64,000 nt of DNA from Arthrobacter cryoconiti (GTDB lineage Bacteria > Actinomycetota > Actinomycetes > Actinomycetales > Micrococcaceae), in NCBI RefSeq assembly GCF_020905375.1, contig NZ_JAJJBU010000006.1, forward strand, positions 1 to 64,000. Reading direction: 5' to 3'. Made by a program: the position numbers and the translations under genes. Shown piece after piece: positions 27,131 through 35,918 of the stretch. The notes under the pieces were generated by a model, which saw nothing but the letters and a program-made list of their open reading frames with translations, ran no database searches and was not told the DNA's origin. Each line of letters begins with the position of its first letter. The stretch's first letter is position 1.

Positions 27131-27971
27131 ATTTGGACGGGATCAATTCTGACTTTGGGCGAATCAATGACGACGACACCATCGTGGAAGTGCGCAGCTC
27201 ACTGTTGGAGCAAAGCAATCCTTGCATCGCCGGCAGATGGATGAGTCCGTCGCTGTCGCCAAACACATCGAACTTCTGTCCCTGCCCAGACGGCGATCGC
27301 CCATGCCCAATAAGAAACGATCCATCCACTTCCAGACGGACCTGCCAGAGTCAGCCGCGCACGTATCCAAGGGATGCTGTGGGGGCAGCGCAACACAACT
27401 TGGTATCTCGCCCGTCAACGCCCTGGTTACGATCAATCGTGCTGTTGATACTGACATCCTGACGGAAGTCTTGGAAAGAAGCCCAACCGTAATCGGTTGG
27501 CAAGGGATATTTCCAGGGTTCTTGACGAATTCGGCGTCCGGACCAAGTGGCGCCTAAGGCGCCATTCCGTTGTAGGCGATAACGCCGTGGCCGGGCTGAT
27601 TCGGTACTAAAAGAGCCACTTGAGTGACTTCTCCTCTTGATTCAACATACAGACGGACCCAAGTAACATGTTCGTGCTGCTCTCCAAGGGATCCATGACA
27701 AGGCCTAAACCAAAAAACAAAAGTTCTATGCCAACTGGATTGAAGTGGCGCTGCGGTATTTAGCGCACACTAGGGGAGTCCGCACAGAACGCTATGAGAA
27801 TGTTACGGACGCTGTGCTTCAAGTTCCGGGAATGGTGCAGATGGCGTGTGAGAACCAGAATGACCGCACGTTCTGTGACCATTCAACCGCTGGCGTCTGG
27901 GCTCCGCCGGTGAACCAAGGCTGAGTTAACCGGACAAGAGCGTCGTTCCTGCCTAGAACCGGTAGGGGGGG
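27131..27971. other. Decayed 0.84-kb region with coding-like fragments
   Basis: No intact gene. On the plus strand 27709-27924 reads as one open frame without a start (KQKFYANWIEVALRYLAHTR ... FCDHSTAGVWAPPVNQG, ending TGA), which looks like the C-terminal piece of a lost protein. On the minus strand, 27129-27460 has coding-like fragments split among frames (RLTLAGPSGSGW; VRLEVDGSFLIGHG). A 6-bp inverted repeat GGCGCC-TAA-GGCGCC lies at 27549-27563. I cannot name the ancestral genes. The region separates the aldolase operon from the rhamnose locus and may mark an insertion or deletion border. Confidence 0.45.
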
Positions 27972-28982
27972 TCAGCCCCGTGTTGAAGCCCTAACCACGA
28001 GCTCCGGAGGAAACACCACACGGCTGGTTTTGAAACCGGGCTCCGCACTGACTTCTTGCAAAAGCAACTCCAGTGCAGTGGATCCGATCAAGGCGCTGGG
28101 CTGGCGGATCGAGGAGAGCGGGACCACCGCGGCCGAGGCGAACTCTATGTCGTCGTAACCGATCAATGCTATCTCCTGCGGTACTTGGACCGTACCCATC
28201 AGCATTAGGGCTTGAAGGATGCCAACGGCAAGCAAATCGTTAGCCGCAAAAATCGCGTCGGGGCGCTCCTCAACGGGCCGGTTCCGGATAGCTTCACCCG
28301 CGGCCCTCCCAGAGAGGACAGTCAGGGAATCGGGTTCTATGACTTCAAGCGTTGCGTCAAAAACCTCCTTGATGGCCTTGCGTGCGCCGGTGAGACGATC
28401 TGCAACCTGGCGGATGGAGGAGGGTCCTCCCACGAACACAATTCGACGCCGGCCCAGTGACAACAGGTGCCGTACAGCCATTTCGCCGCCCGCAACGTTG
28501 TCCACGCCGACGGATGAAAAACTCGCGTTGTCCGACACTCGGTCCACGAGAACAGTGGGGATGCCCCGGCGGCGCAATTGCTCCAGCCTCGAGAGAATGT
28601 CGCCCACAGGCGAGAGGAGGATGCCGAGCACACGCTGTTGCTCAAAGAGGCCCAGATAGGAGGCCTCCCGGCGCTCATCGTCGCTGCTGTTGCCTACCAA
28701 GACGGAGAAGCCTTTGGCCGCTGCGCTGTCCTCTGCACCCCGGGCTAAATCGGTGAAAAAGGGGTTTGCAGCATCCAAGACCACCAATCCGATGCTGTGA
28801 CTCATGCCTGCGCGTAGTTGGCGGGCGGCATCATTTCGGACAAAACCGAGTTTCTCGATGGCCATCTGAACTTTGGTCATGACCGCCGGCGACACTTTTT
28901 CCGGCCGATTGAGCACATTAGAGACCGTTCCTACTGATACGCCGGCCAATGCAGCGACGTCCTTGACGCTGGCTGAAAGCAT
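27972..28982 (-). CDS. LacI-family regulator of the rhamnose operon
   Basis: 336 residues, ATG with CAGGAG upstream. HTH ASVKDVAALAGVSVGTVSNVLNRPEKVSPAV, hinge ARQLRAGMSHSIGLVVLDAANPFF, sensor domain with IFAANDLLAVGILQALMLMG and the end VVFPPELVVRAST. It is divergent from the eight-gene transport and rhamnose catabolic run, and the region between holds three related 12-base palindromes of the LacI kind. It should repress both directions until a rhamnose-derived ligand binds. Confidence 0.93.
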   Translation of the reverse strand: MLSASVKDVAALAGVSVGTVSNVLNRPEKVSPAVMTKVQMAIEKLGFVRNDAARQLRAGMSHSIGLVVLDAANPFFTDLARGAEDSAAAKGFSVLVGNSSDDERREASYLGLFEQQRVLGILLSPVGDILSRLEQLRRRGIPTVLVDRVSDNASFSSVGVDNVAGGEMAVRHLLSLGRRRIVFVGGPSSIRQVADRLTGARKAIKEVFDATLEVIEPDSLTVLSGRAAGEAIRNRPVEERPDAIFAANDLLAVGILQALMLMGTVQVPQEIALIGYDDIEFASAAVVPLSSIRQPSALIGSTALELLLQEVSAEPGFKTSRVVFPPELVVRASTRG

Positions 28983-29087
28983 TTTGGGGGCTCCTGGGTT
29001 AGTTCCCGCCCCGAAGGAGGAACGGGCGGGCCTGATGGAAACACTGAAATCAGAATACCTTGTCTGCGCCCTATTGAACCCCTTGAT

Positions 29088-29181
29088 TGAAACGAATCAT
29101 AATATGTTCCTTGTGCTATTGACGCTTCCATCGCGATGGTTCTATGATTTGAATCACAGCTCGTAATGAAACGATTCATTA
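29088..29181 (+). promoter_or_regulatory. Rhamnose operon promoter with three LacI-type operators
   Basis: A sigma-70-like promoter is visible: TTGACG at 29119-29124, an 18-base spacer and TATGAT at 29143-29148. Three related palindromes surround it: TGAAACGAATCA (29088-29099), TGATTTGAATCA (29145-29156, overlapping the -10 box) and TGAAACGATTCA (29167-29178, inside the longer palindrome 29164-29181). The last lies just after the expected start of transcription. The upstream site is about 79 bases from the downstream one, which would allow looping. Confidence 0.8.
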
Positions 29182-29217
29182 CTAACTTCACACGGCCCCA
29201 AAGGTGCGGTTCAATCT

Positions 29218-30756
29218 ATGCAGCAAACAGACAGTACAAGGTCCGGCCCTCTACGGGAGGAGCCAGCCCTCACACTCATCCATGCAGCCAAGACTTTCGG
29301 CCCGGTGGTTGCCCTTGCCGACGGAACCATTGAGATTCTCCCCGGGGAAATTCACGCACTAGTCGGGGAAAACGGTGCCGGCAAGTCCACGCTGGTGAAA
29401 ATTCTGGCAGGACTCCACCGCCCGGATTCGGGAGACTTCCGGGTCGCTGGGGAAAGCGTTCAGTTCCGCAGCGTGGGTGACAGCAAGGAGGCCAAGATCT
29501 CGGTCATCTACCAGGAGCCAACGCTCTTTCCCGACCTCAGCGTTGCCGAGAACATCTTCATTGGCCGCCAGCCCAAGGGCCGGTTCGGGCTGATTAGCCG
29601 CTCTGCCATGGTCAAGGAGGCAGCTCGCCTTTTTGAACGGCTCGGCGTCCCGATTGATCCGACCCGCATTGCTGAAGGGCTGTCCATTGCCGACCAGCAA
29701 ATCATCGAAATCGCTAAGGCCATCTCGCTAGATGCAAAGGTGCTTGTCATGGACGAGCCCACAGCCGCCCTCAGCGGCGTCGAGGTGGACCGACTGTTCG
29801 CCGTCGCTCGCAGCCTGCGTGAGAAGGGGACTGGCATCCTGTTCATCTCACACCGCTTCGAGGAAGTATTCGAACTGTGCGACCGGATCACAGTGATGCG
29901 GGACGGACGCTATATCGCGACCCACCAAACCGTCGACGTCACGGTAGAAGAAATTGTCAAGGAGATGGTCGGGCGCGATATTGGCGCGCTCTTCCCCAAG
30001 ACCGAAGCCGAGATTGGCGGCGTGGTCCTTGAAGTTGAGCAGCTCAGCCGGGCCGGGGTCTTCAAAGACATCAGCTTCCAAGTCCGCTCCGGGGAGATCG
30101 TTGCTCTCGCCGGCCTGGTCGGTGCCGGGCGCACAGAGGTAGCCAGAGCCGTATTCGGGATCGACCCGTACGACGCCGGCGCCATCACCTTTGAGGGACG
30201 CAGGCTAAAGGCCCGCGACCCACAGGCGTCCATCACAGCAGGTATGGGGTTTGTTCCGGAGGACCGCCGCAAGCAGGGACTGGTCATGGAACTGTCTGTG
30301 GCCCGGAATGTGACGCTGACGTTGCGCAACAAGTTCACCACGGCCGGACTGATCAATGGAGCCGCCGAACGCCGCGCCGCCAAGCACTGGAGTGAACGCC
30401 TCCATGTCAAGACAGGCTCCCTGGAGCATCCAGTCTCCACACTCTCCGGCGGCAACCAGCAAAAAGTGGTACTCGCCAAGTGGCTGGCCACCGAACCACG
30501 GCTGCTGATCATCGACGAACCCACCCGCGGCATTGACGTGGGGACCAAGAGTGAGGTCCACCGGCTGATCTCGGAACTGGCAGGACGCGGGATCGCGATT
30601 TTGATGATCTCCTCCGAATTGCCTGAGGTCCTGGGCATGGCAGACAAGGTTCTAGTCATGCGCGAGGGCCAAATCACCGCAGAACTCAACCGTGCGGACG
30701 CAAATCCGGAATCTATTATGCATGCCGCCACGTCTACCGCGGGAGGAACCCCATGA
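29218..30756 (+). CDS. rhaT: Rhamnose ABC importer ATPase (two ABC domains)
   Basis: 512 residues of the CUT2 (ribose/rhamnose) class. First half: LVGENGAGKSTLVKILAGLHRP, LSIADQQIIEIAKAI, VLVMDEPTAALSGVE. Second half: degenerate Walker A VALAGLVGAGRTEVARAVFG, complete signature LSGGNQQKVVLAKWL and LLIIDEPTRGIDVG. It powers sugar uptake through the two permeases that follow. It is the first gene behind the promoter, and the last four bases overlap the next gene. Assignment to rhamnose comes from the downstream enzymes. Confidence 0.93.
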   Translation: MQQTDSTRSGPLREEPALTLIHAAKTFGPVVALADGTIEILPGEIHALVGENGAGKSTLVKILAGLHRPDSGDFRVAGESVQFRSVGDSKEAKISVIYQEPTLFPDLSVAENIFIGRQPKGRFGLISRSAMVKEAARLFERLGVPIDPTRIAEGLSIADQQIIEIAKAISLDAKVLVMDEPTAALSGVEVDRLFAVARSLREKGTGILFISHRFEEVFELCDRITVMRDGRYIATHQTVDVTVEEIVKEMVGRDIGALFPKTEAEIGGVVLEVEQLSRAGVFKDISFQVRSGEIVALAGLVGAGRTEVARAVFGIDPYDAGAITFEGRRLKARDPQASITAGMGFVPEDRRKQGLVMELSVARNVTLTLRNKFTTAGLINGAAERRAAKHWSERLHVKTGSLEHPVSTLSGGNQQKVVLAKWLATEPRLLIIDEPTRGIDVGTKSEVHRLISELAGRGIAILMISSELPEVLGMADKVLVMREGQITAELNRADANPESIMHAATSTAGGTP

Positions 30757-31799
30757 GCTCTGCCCTGGACAGCAGGAAAGCACCAACCAGGCAGCCAGTG
30801 TCCCGTGGCTGGGCGGCCACCGCCTCGGTGCTGCGGCTCCGCGAGCTTCCCGTACTCATTGCTTTGAGCGTCCTAGTGATTGTCACCTACCTGATCAACC
30901 CGCTCTTCCTGAGCGCACAAGGTGTCAAGGACCTACTGCTCAATGCCACGATTATCATGATCCTGGCAGTGGGGCAGACGCTGCTGATCGTCACCAGGAA
31001 CATCGACCTCTCCGTGGGCTCCATTTTGGGCTTGGTGGCCTTCGGCACGGGATCCATTTTCGCGGCGATGCCGAACATCCCGATCATTGCCGTCTTCGGC
31101 ATCGGCATGGCCTTCGGTGTGGTGCTCGGAGCCGTCAACGGCATCCTCGTGACAGTTGCCAAAGTACCTGCCCTGGTTATTACTCTCGGCACGCTCTACG
31201 TGTTCCGCGGCCTCAACAACGCCTGGGCTGGAGGTAAGCAATACTTCGCTGGAGACAGACCGGACGCCTTCGGTGGTCTCTCCGTGGACACGTTTCTGGG
31301 CTTCCCCATCATCACCCTGGTGGCCGTCGTCGTCGTCATCGCGGTGGCACTGTACATGTCCGGCACTCGGGCAGGCAGGGATCTGTATGCTATTGGCTCC
31401 GACCCTGAGGCTGCAAAGGCGTTTGGCATCAAAGTCTCCAAACGCGTGCTCCTGGCGTTCCTAGCCAATGGGGCGCTAGCCGGTCTGGCCGGCGTTCTCT
31501 ACGCAAGTCGTTTCAACTCGGTGGGCGCCACCACCGGCACCGGCATGGAACTGACTGTGATTGCAGCCGCCGTCGTGGGTGGCGTGGCCATCTTTGGCGG
31601 CAGTGGCTCCGTCACAGGTGCGGCGCTCGGTGCCCTGCTTCTGACCACCATCACCTCTTCGCTGACAGCTGTCCGGGTGGACAAGTTCTGGCAGCAGGCA
31701 ATCGTCGGCATCCTGATCTTGGCCGCCATCATCATCGACCGCTTGGCCAGCCTGCGCACAGCCAAGAAACTGCGGATTAGCGAGGCCCGGAATGTCTGA
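30753..31799 (+). CDS. rhaP: Rhamnose ABC importer permease 1
   Basis: 348 residues, about nine to ten spans, CUT2 permease family. Marks: IVTRNIDLSVGSILGLVAF, GAVNGILVTVAKVPALVITLGTLYVFRGL, YAIGSDPEAAKAFGIKVSKRVLLAFLANGALAGLAGVLYASR. It overlaps rhaT (ATGA) and the next permease by eight bases, consistent with tight translational coupling of a heterodimeric channel. Confidence 0.93.
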   Translation: MSSALDSRKAPTRQPVSRGWAATASVLRLRELPVLIALSVLVIVTYLINPLFLSAQGVKDLLLNATIIMILAVGQTLLIVTRNIDLSVGSILGLVAFGTGSIFAAMPNIPIIAVFGIGMAFGVVLGAVNGILVTVAKVPALVITLGTLYVFRGLNNAWAGGKQYFAGDRPDAFGGLSVDTFLGFPIITLVAVVVVIAVALYMSGTRAGRDLYAIGSDPEAAKAFGIKVSKRVLLAFLANGALAGLAGVLYASRFNSVGATTGTGMELTVIAAAVVGGVAIFGGSGSVTGAALGALLLTTITSSLTAVRVDKFWQQAIVGILILAAIIIDRLASLRTAKKLRISEARNV

Positions 31800-32865
31800 G
31801 ACCACCACGCCCACAAGCAACGCCCCTGCACCGGAGGCGCCGCTCACTAGAAGTCCGTCCACCACGCCGTGGCGCAAGACGAGAACGGCGAAGTTACTGG
31901 CAAGCCGCGACGCCATCACCATCTACGCCTTAGTGGCATTTCTGATCTACGCGAGCATCAGCATCCCTCGGTTCGCGTCTCCTGTCACTACCGGTTTCCT
32001 GCTATTAGACGTCATCCCGGTCCTTTTGATTGCCATGCCGATGACACTGATCATCATCACGGGTGAAATTGATTTGTCTGTGGCCAGCATTGCAGGCCTG
32101 ACCAGCGCCACCATGGGCGTTCTCTGGGCCGGCGGCATGAACATTTGGCTAGTGCTAGCGGTCAGCGTGCTCGTTGGAGTTGCCTGCGGCATGTTCAACG
32201 GCTTCCTGATTGCTGTGCTGGGGCTGCCATCACTGGCCGTCACGATCGGCACCTTGGCGCTTTTCCGTGGACTGGCGCTCGTGACCATCGGAGACAACGC
32301 CGTGGCCAATTTCCCCAAGCCACTGACAGCGTTCTTCACCTCCAAACTGGGCGCGACGGGCATCCCCACCGTGATGATCGGCGTCCTCGTGGTCATCATC
32401 GCCTTTGGGGTGCTGCTGCACTTCACTCCGTTTGGACGCGGCCTCTTCGGCATGGGCTATAGCAAGGAAGCCGCCGCCTTTGTGGGAATCAAGGTGGCCC
32501 GGAGCAAGTTCTGGCTCTACGTGGCATCTGGAGCAGTTTCGGCTCTTGCCGGGATCTTCTGGACGCTGCGCTACACCAGCGCCCGCAGCGACAACGCCAC
32601 CGGCCTGGAACTGGCCGTCATTGCGGCCGTCCTGCTCGGCGGGGTGTCTATATTCGGCGGCAAGGGCTCCATTCTCGGGGTTTTGGCCGGCGTTCTACTG
32701 ATCGGCTCCCTCAACTATGCGCTGCGCCTGGGGCGCGTATCCGACGTCGTCCTCATCACTGTGACGGGCCTGCTGCTCATCCTCTCCGTGGTGGCCCCCA
32801 GCATCGGCTCCGCCATCAGAGGGTGGCGGCACACCCGCCGTGTTCGCCGCAGCACCGAACCATAA
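31792..32865 (+). CDS. rhaQ: Rhamnose ABC importer permease 2
   Basis: 357 residues, same CUT2 family: MTLIIITGEIDLSVASIAGLTSATMG, GMFNGFLIAVLGLPSLAVTIGTLALFRGLALV, GMGYSKEAAAFVGIKVARSKFWLYVASGAVSALAGIFWTLRYTSAR, then LGGVSIFGGKGSILGVLAG. An N-tail of about 40 hydrophilic residues precedes the first span. It partners the preceding permease. Confidence 0.93.
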   Translation: MSETTTPTSNAPAPEAPLTRSPSTTPWRKTRTAKLLASRDAITIYALVAFLIYASISIPRFASPVTTGFLLLDVIPVLLIAMPMTLIIITGEIDLSVASIAGLTSATMGVLWAGGMNIWLVLAVSVLVGVACGMFNGFLIAVLGLPSLAVTIGTLALFRGLALVTIGDNAVANFPKPLTAFFTSKLGATGIPTVMIGVLVVIIAFGVLLHFTPFGRGLFGMGYSKEAAAFVGIKVARSKFWLYVASGAVSALAGIFWTLRYTSARSDNATGLELAVIAAVLLGGVSIFGGKGSILGVLAGVLLIGSLNYALRLGRVSDVVLITVTGLLLILSVVAPSIGSAIRGWRHTRRVRRSTEP

Positions 32866-32914
32866 CCCAAGCTGACCAAAACTCCACGTCACCACAATAA
32901 TCGAAGGAAAACCA

Positions 32915-33973
32915 ATGATGTTTGACCGTAAGAAATCCCCGCGATCGTCCCGCCTGGCGTCCCTCGTCGCCGTCACTGCAGTGGTATCCATGGCCCTGAC
33001 TGCCTGCGGCGGCTCAGGCACTCCCGCCAGCAGCGGCGAGGCGGCGGGCGGGGATGCAACCATCACTTTCATCCCCAAGCAGCTGAATAACCCGTACACG
33101 GATGTTGTCCTAGCTGGAGGCAAAAAAGGCGCCAAAGAGGCTGGTTTCTCCTCCTCGAACGTGGTGGGCCCGTTGGAAGCCTCCGCTTCCAGCCAAGTCT
33201 CCTTCATCAATGCCGAGACGCAGGCAGGCACCAATGTGATTGTGATTGCAGCCAATGACCCCGATGCCGTGTGCACCGCCTTGGGTGAAGCCCGCTCTGC
33301 CGGAGCAAAGATTGTCGCCTTCGACTCCGACACCAAACCAGAATGCCGCGACGTATTTATCAGTCAGGTGGTGGCCAAGGACGTTGCATTGATCCAGACC
33401 AAGCTCATCTCCGAGCAGATTGGGGGCAGCGGTGAGATTGCCATCCTGTCGGCCACCGCGAACGCCACGAACCAGAACGAGTGGATCAAGTTCATGGAGG
33501 AAGAGCTTAAGAGCAATCCGGCCTACAAAGACATCAAGCTGGTAGCCAAGGTCTACGGCGATGACAATGACACCAAGTCATTCCAGGAAGCTCAAGGTCT
33601 CATGCAGGCCCATCCCAACCTCAAGGGGATCATCTCACCCACCACGGTTGGCATCGCAGCCACCGCCCGCTACCTCTCCACCTCCGCCTACAAGGGCAAG
33701 GTGGCCCTGACCGGGCTGGGACTGCCCAATGAAATGCGGCCGTTCGTCAAGGATGGAACCGTCAAGGAGTTCGCGCTCTGGGATCCGGCGCAGCTGGGCT
33801 ACGTTGCCTCCTTCGCCGGCAAGGCACTCAAGGACGGAAAGATCACAGGCAAGGCTGGGGACACCTTCACCGCCGGTGAACTGGGCGAACGCAAGGTCCA
33901 GGACGGCGGCCTTGTCATCGTCGGTCCGCCCACAGTGTTCAACGCCGCGAACATCGACAAGTACAACTTCTAG
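32915..33973 (+). CDS. rhaS: Rhamnose-binding lipoprotein
   Basis: 352 residues. Lipoprotein signal (RLASLVAVTAVVSMALTACGGSG, lipobox LTAC). The mature part is a type 1 periplasmic-binding fold (ITFIPKQLNNPYTDVVLAGGKKGAKEAG ... VIVIAANDPDAVCTALGEARSAGAKIVAFDSD), close to RhaS of rhizobia. The start can be 32915 or the next ATG at 32918; GAAGGAAAA lies upstream. It captures the sugar outside and delivers it to the permeases. Confidence 0.93.
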   Translation: MMFDRKKSPRSSRLASLVAVTAVVSMALTACGGSGTPASSGEAAGGDATITFIPKQLNNPYTDVVLAGGKKGAKEAGFSSSNVVGPLEASASSQVSFINAETQAGTNVIVIAANDPDAVCTALGEARSAGAKIVAFDSDTKPECRDVFISQVVAKDVALIQTKLISEQIGGSGEIAILSATANATNQNEWIKFMEEELKSNPAYKDIKLVAKVYGDDNDTKSFQEAQGLMQAHPNLKGIISPTTVGIAATARYLSTSAYKGKVALTGLGLPNEMRPFVKDGTVKEFALWDPAQLGYVASFAGKALKDGKITGKAGDTFTAGELGERKVQDGGLVIVGPPTVFNAANIDKYNF

Positions 33974-34094
33974 GCCGCGTGGCCGGGTGGGTCGCTGAGA
34001 GCCCACCCGGCACAACCGCCGTGCGACCCACCCGGCTTTCCTCGAACCCGAGTTCCTTTTTCATGCCGAACTTCATGCCGAAAGGCCCCACACC

Positions 34095-35543
34095 ATGAAC
34101 CACATTCAACCCGCGACGGCGCTGTTGACGCAGCACCGACGCAGGCCCACCCGGATCGGCCTGGTCTCCGGCGGCTTAGGGGCGTACTGGCCCCAGTTTC
34201 CTCAGCTGCGGCCCCAATTGCAGGATTCCGTCAGCTATGTAACCGCCCGCTTCGAAGCCCTCGAAGCAGACGTAGTGGACACCGGTTTCATCTCCGACGC
34301 CGAAGAAGCCGCGGTTGCCGGGGAGACGTTGCGTGTGGCTGATTGTGACTTGATAGTCATCTTCTTGACGACATATCTGACCTCATCGATGGTGCTGCCC
34401 ATTGCCCAGCGGGCCAAGACGCCTGTCCTTGTGATCGACCTGCAGCCAACCGAGGCCATGGACCATGCTTCTTTTGACACCGGCAAATGGCTTGCTTACT
34501 GCGGTCAGTGCCCGGTGCCGGAGGTTGCAAATGTTTTCCGGCGAGCAGGGATCGACTTTCGTTCCGTCTCCGGGCATCTTAAGCAGGAATCCGCCTGGGC
34601 TCGAATCACCCAATGGGTGCATGCTGCCGGCGTTCGAGGGAGGCTTCGCAATGCCCGGCACGGGTTGATGGGGCACCTGTACCCCGGAATGCTGGATGTC
34701 GCCACCGATCTGACAACCGTCTCAACAACGTTTGGCTCCCATGTGGAAGTGCTCGAATTTGACGACCTGCGGGAGCGGGTCAATGAGGTGACGCCGGCCC
34801 AGGTCGCCGAACGACTGGACCTTGCCCGTGAACTTTTTGTCGTGGATGACTCCGTGGACCACGATGATTTTTCTTGGGGTGCCAAGGTGTCCGTGGGCTT
34901 GGACCGCCTAGTGGAAGACTTCAACCTAGACTCACTGGCCTACTACCACCGTGGATTGGCCGGCGAGCAGCACGAACGACTGGGTGCCGGGATGATTCTG
35001 GGTGCTTCCATCCTCACGGCCCGGGGAGTCCCGATGGCCGGCGAGTTTGAGCTGCGCACCTCTATCGCCATGCTCGCCGCCCAAGCCATAGGCGCGGGCG
35101 GCTCGTTCACCGAAATCCAGGCCCTGAACTTCCACGACAATGTGGTGGAGATGGGGCACGATGGACCCGCACACTTGGCCGTGTCCGCGAAAGACCCACT
35201 GCTGCGCGGGCTGGGCGTCTACCATGGCAAGCGAGGCTGGGGAGTGTCGGTGGAATTCGACGTTCAGCACGGACCCGCCACCGCCTTCGGCTTGGGCCAG
35301 GACCCGGACGGCAGCTACGTCTTCGTCACCTCGGAAGGCGTGGTGGTTCCAGGACCGTTGCTGGCCATCGGCAACACCACTTCACGTGTTGACTTTGGCG
35401 GGGACCCCGGGCTGTGGGTGGACGAGTGGAGCCAGACCGGGATCGGCCACCACTGGGCGTTGTGCCTGGGTCACAGAGCCAAGGACTTCGGAGCTGCGGC
35501 GTCCCTGCTGGGCATTGAACACCGGCACGTGGTGCTCTCATGA
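34095..35543 (+). CDS. L-fucose/L-arabinose isomerase family protein
   Basis: 482 residues. The start RIGLVSGGLGAYWPQFPQLRPQL and DCDLIVIFLTTYLTSSMVLPIAQRAKTPVLVIDLQPT are typical of the FucI/AraA-like superfamily; the later part has GMILGASILTARGVPMAGEFELRTSIAMLAAQAIGAGGSFTEIQALNFHDNVVEMGHDGPAHL, whose Glu and His residues match the Mn-binding positions. Since a dedicated L-rhamnose isomerase is encoded two genes on, this enzyme either widens the sugar range (L-fucose, L-lyxose, L-mannose) or has a new role. It overlaps rhaM by four bases. Confidence 0.88.
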   Translation: MNHIQPATALLTQHRRRPTRIGLVSGGLGAYWPQFPQLRPQLQDSVSYVTARFEALEADVVDTGFISDAEEAAVAGETLRVADCDLIVIFLTTYLTSSMVLPIAQRAKTPVLVIDLQPTEAMDHASFDTGKWLAYCGQCPVPEVANVFRRAGIDFRSVSGHLKQESAWARITQWVHAAGVRGRLRNARHGLMGHLYPGMLDVATDLTTVSTTFGSHVEVLEFDDLRERVNEVTPAQVAERLDLARELFVVDDSVDHDDFSWGAKVSVGLDRLVEDFNLDSLAYYHRGLAGEQHERLGAGMILGASILTARGVPMAGEFELRTSIAMLAAQAIGAGGSFTEIQALNFHDNVVEMGHDGPAHLAVSAKDPLLRGLGVYHGKRGWGVSVEFDVQHGPATAFGLGQDPDGSYVFVTSEGVVVPGPLLAIGNTTSRVDFGGDPGLWVDEWSQTGIGHHWALCLGHRAKDFGAAASLLGIEHRHVVLS

Positions 35544-35917
35544 GCCTGGTGCGGGTCTGCTTCACGCTTCAGCTCAAAGTCGAGTGCATCGAGGAATATA
35601 AGCACAGGCACGCGGCCGTGTGGCCAGAGATGTTGGTGACCCTCAAGGCGGCTGGCTGGCACAACTACTCGCTGTTCCTGCGCCCCGACGGGCTGCTGAT
35701 TGGCTACTTCGAAACTACTAGTCTGCACCAAGCGCAGGCGCAAATGGCGGCCACTGACGTCAACGCCCGCTGGCAGGCCGATATGGCCGGCTTCTTCGAG
35801 GATCTTGACGGAGCACCAGACGAGGACTTCGCGCAACTTGATGAGGTATTCAATCTCGAGGACCAACTCGCCGCCTTGGCGCCAGCACCCAACCACTTCA
35901 CAACCAAAGGAGACTGA
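35540..35917 (+). CDS. rhaM: L-rhamnose mutarotase
   Basis: 125 residues. The dimeric alpha/beta barrel family is recognised by VRVCFTLQLKVECIEEYKHRHAAVWPEMLVTLKAAGWHNYSLFLRPDGLLIGYFE; the His in HAAVWPE is the likely catalytic acid/base. It speeds alpha/beta anomer exchange of L-rhamnose so that the isomerase receives its preferred form. The ATG overlaps the previous stop and the next gene begins two bases after its stop. Confidence 0.95.
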   Translation: MSLVRVCFTLQLKVECIEEYKHRHAAVWPEMLVTLKAAGWHNYSLFLRPDGLLIGYFETTSLHQAQAQMAATDVNARWQADMAGFFEDLDGAPDEDFAQLDEVFNLEDQLAALAPAPNHFTTKGD

Positions 35918-35918
35918 C

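Noticed and set aside
27199-27396. P-loop like GPSGSG on the minus strand, suggesting a uridine-kinase fragment.
   Set aside because: The Lys is Trp and the rest of the kinase fold is missing; chance or very old decay.
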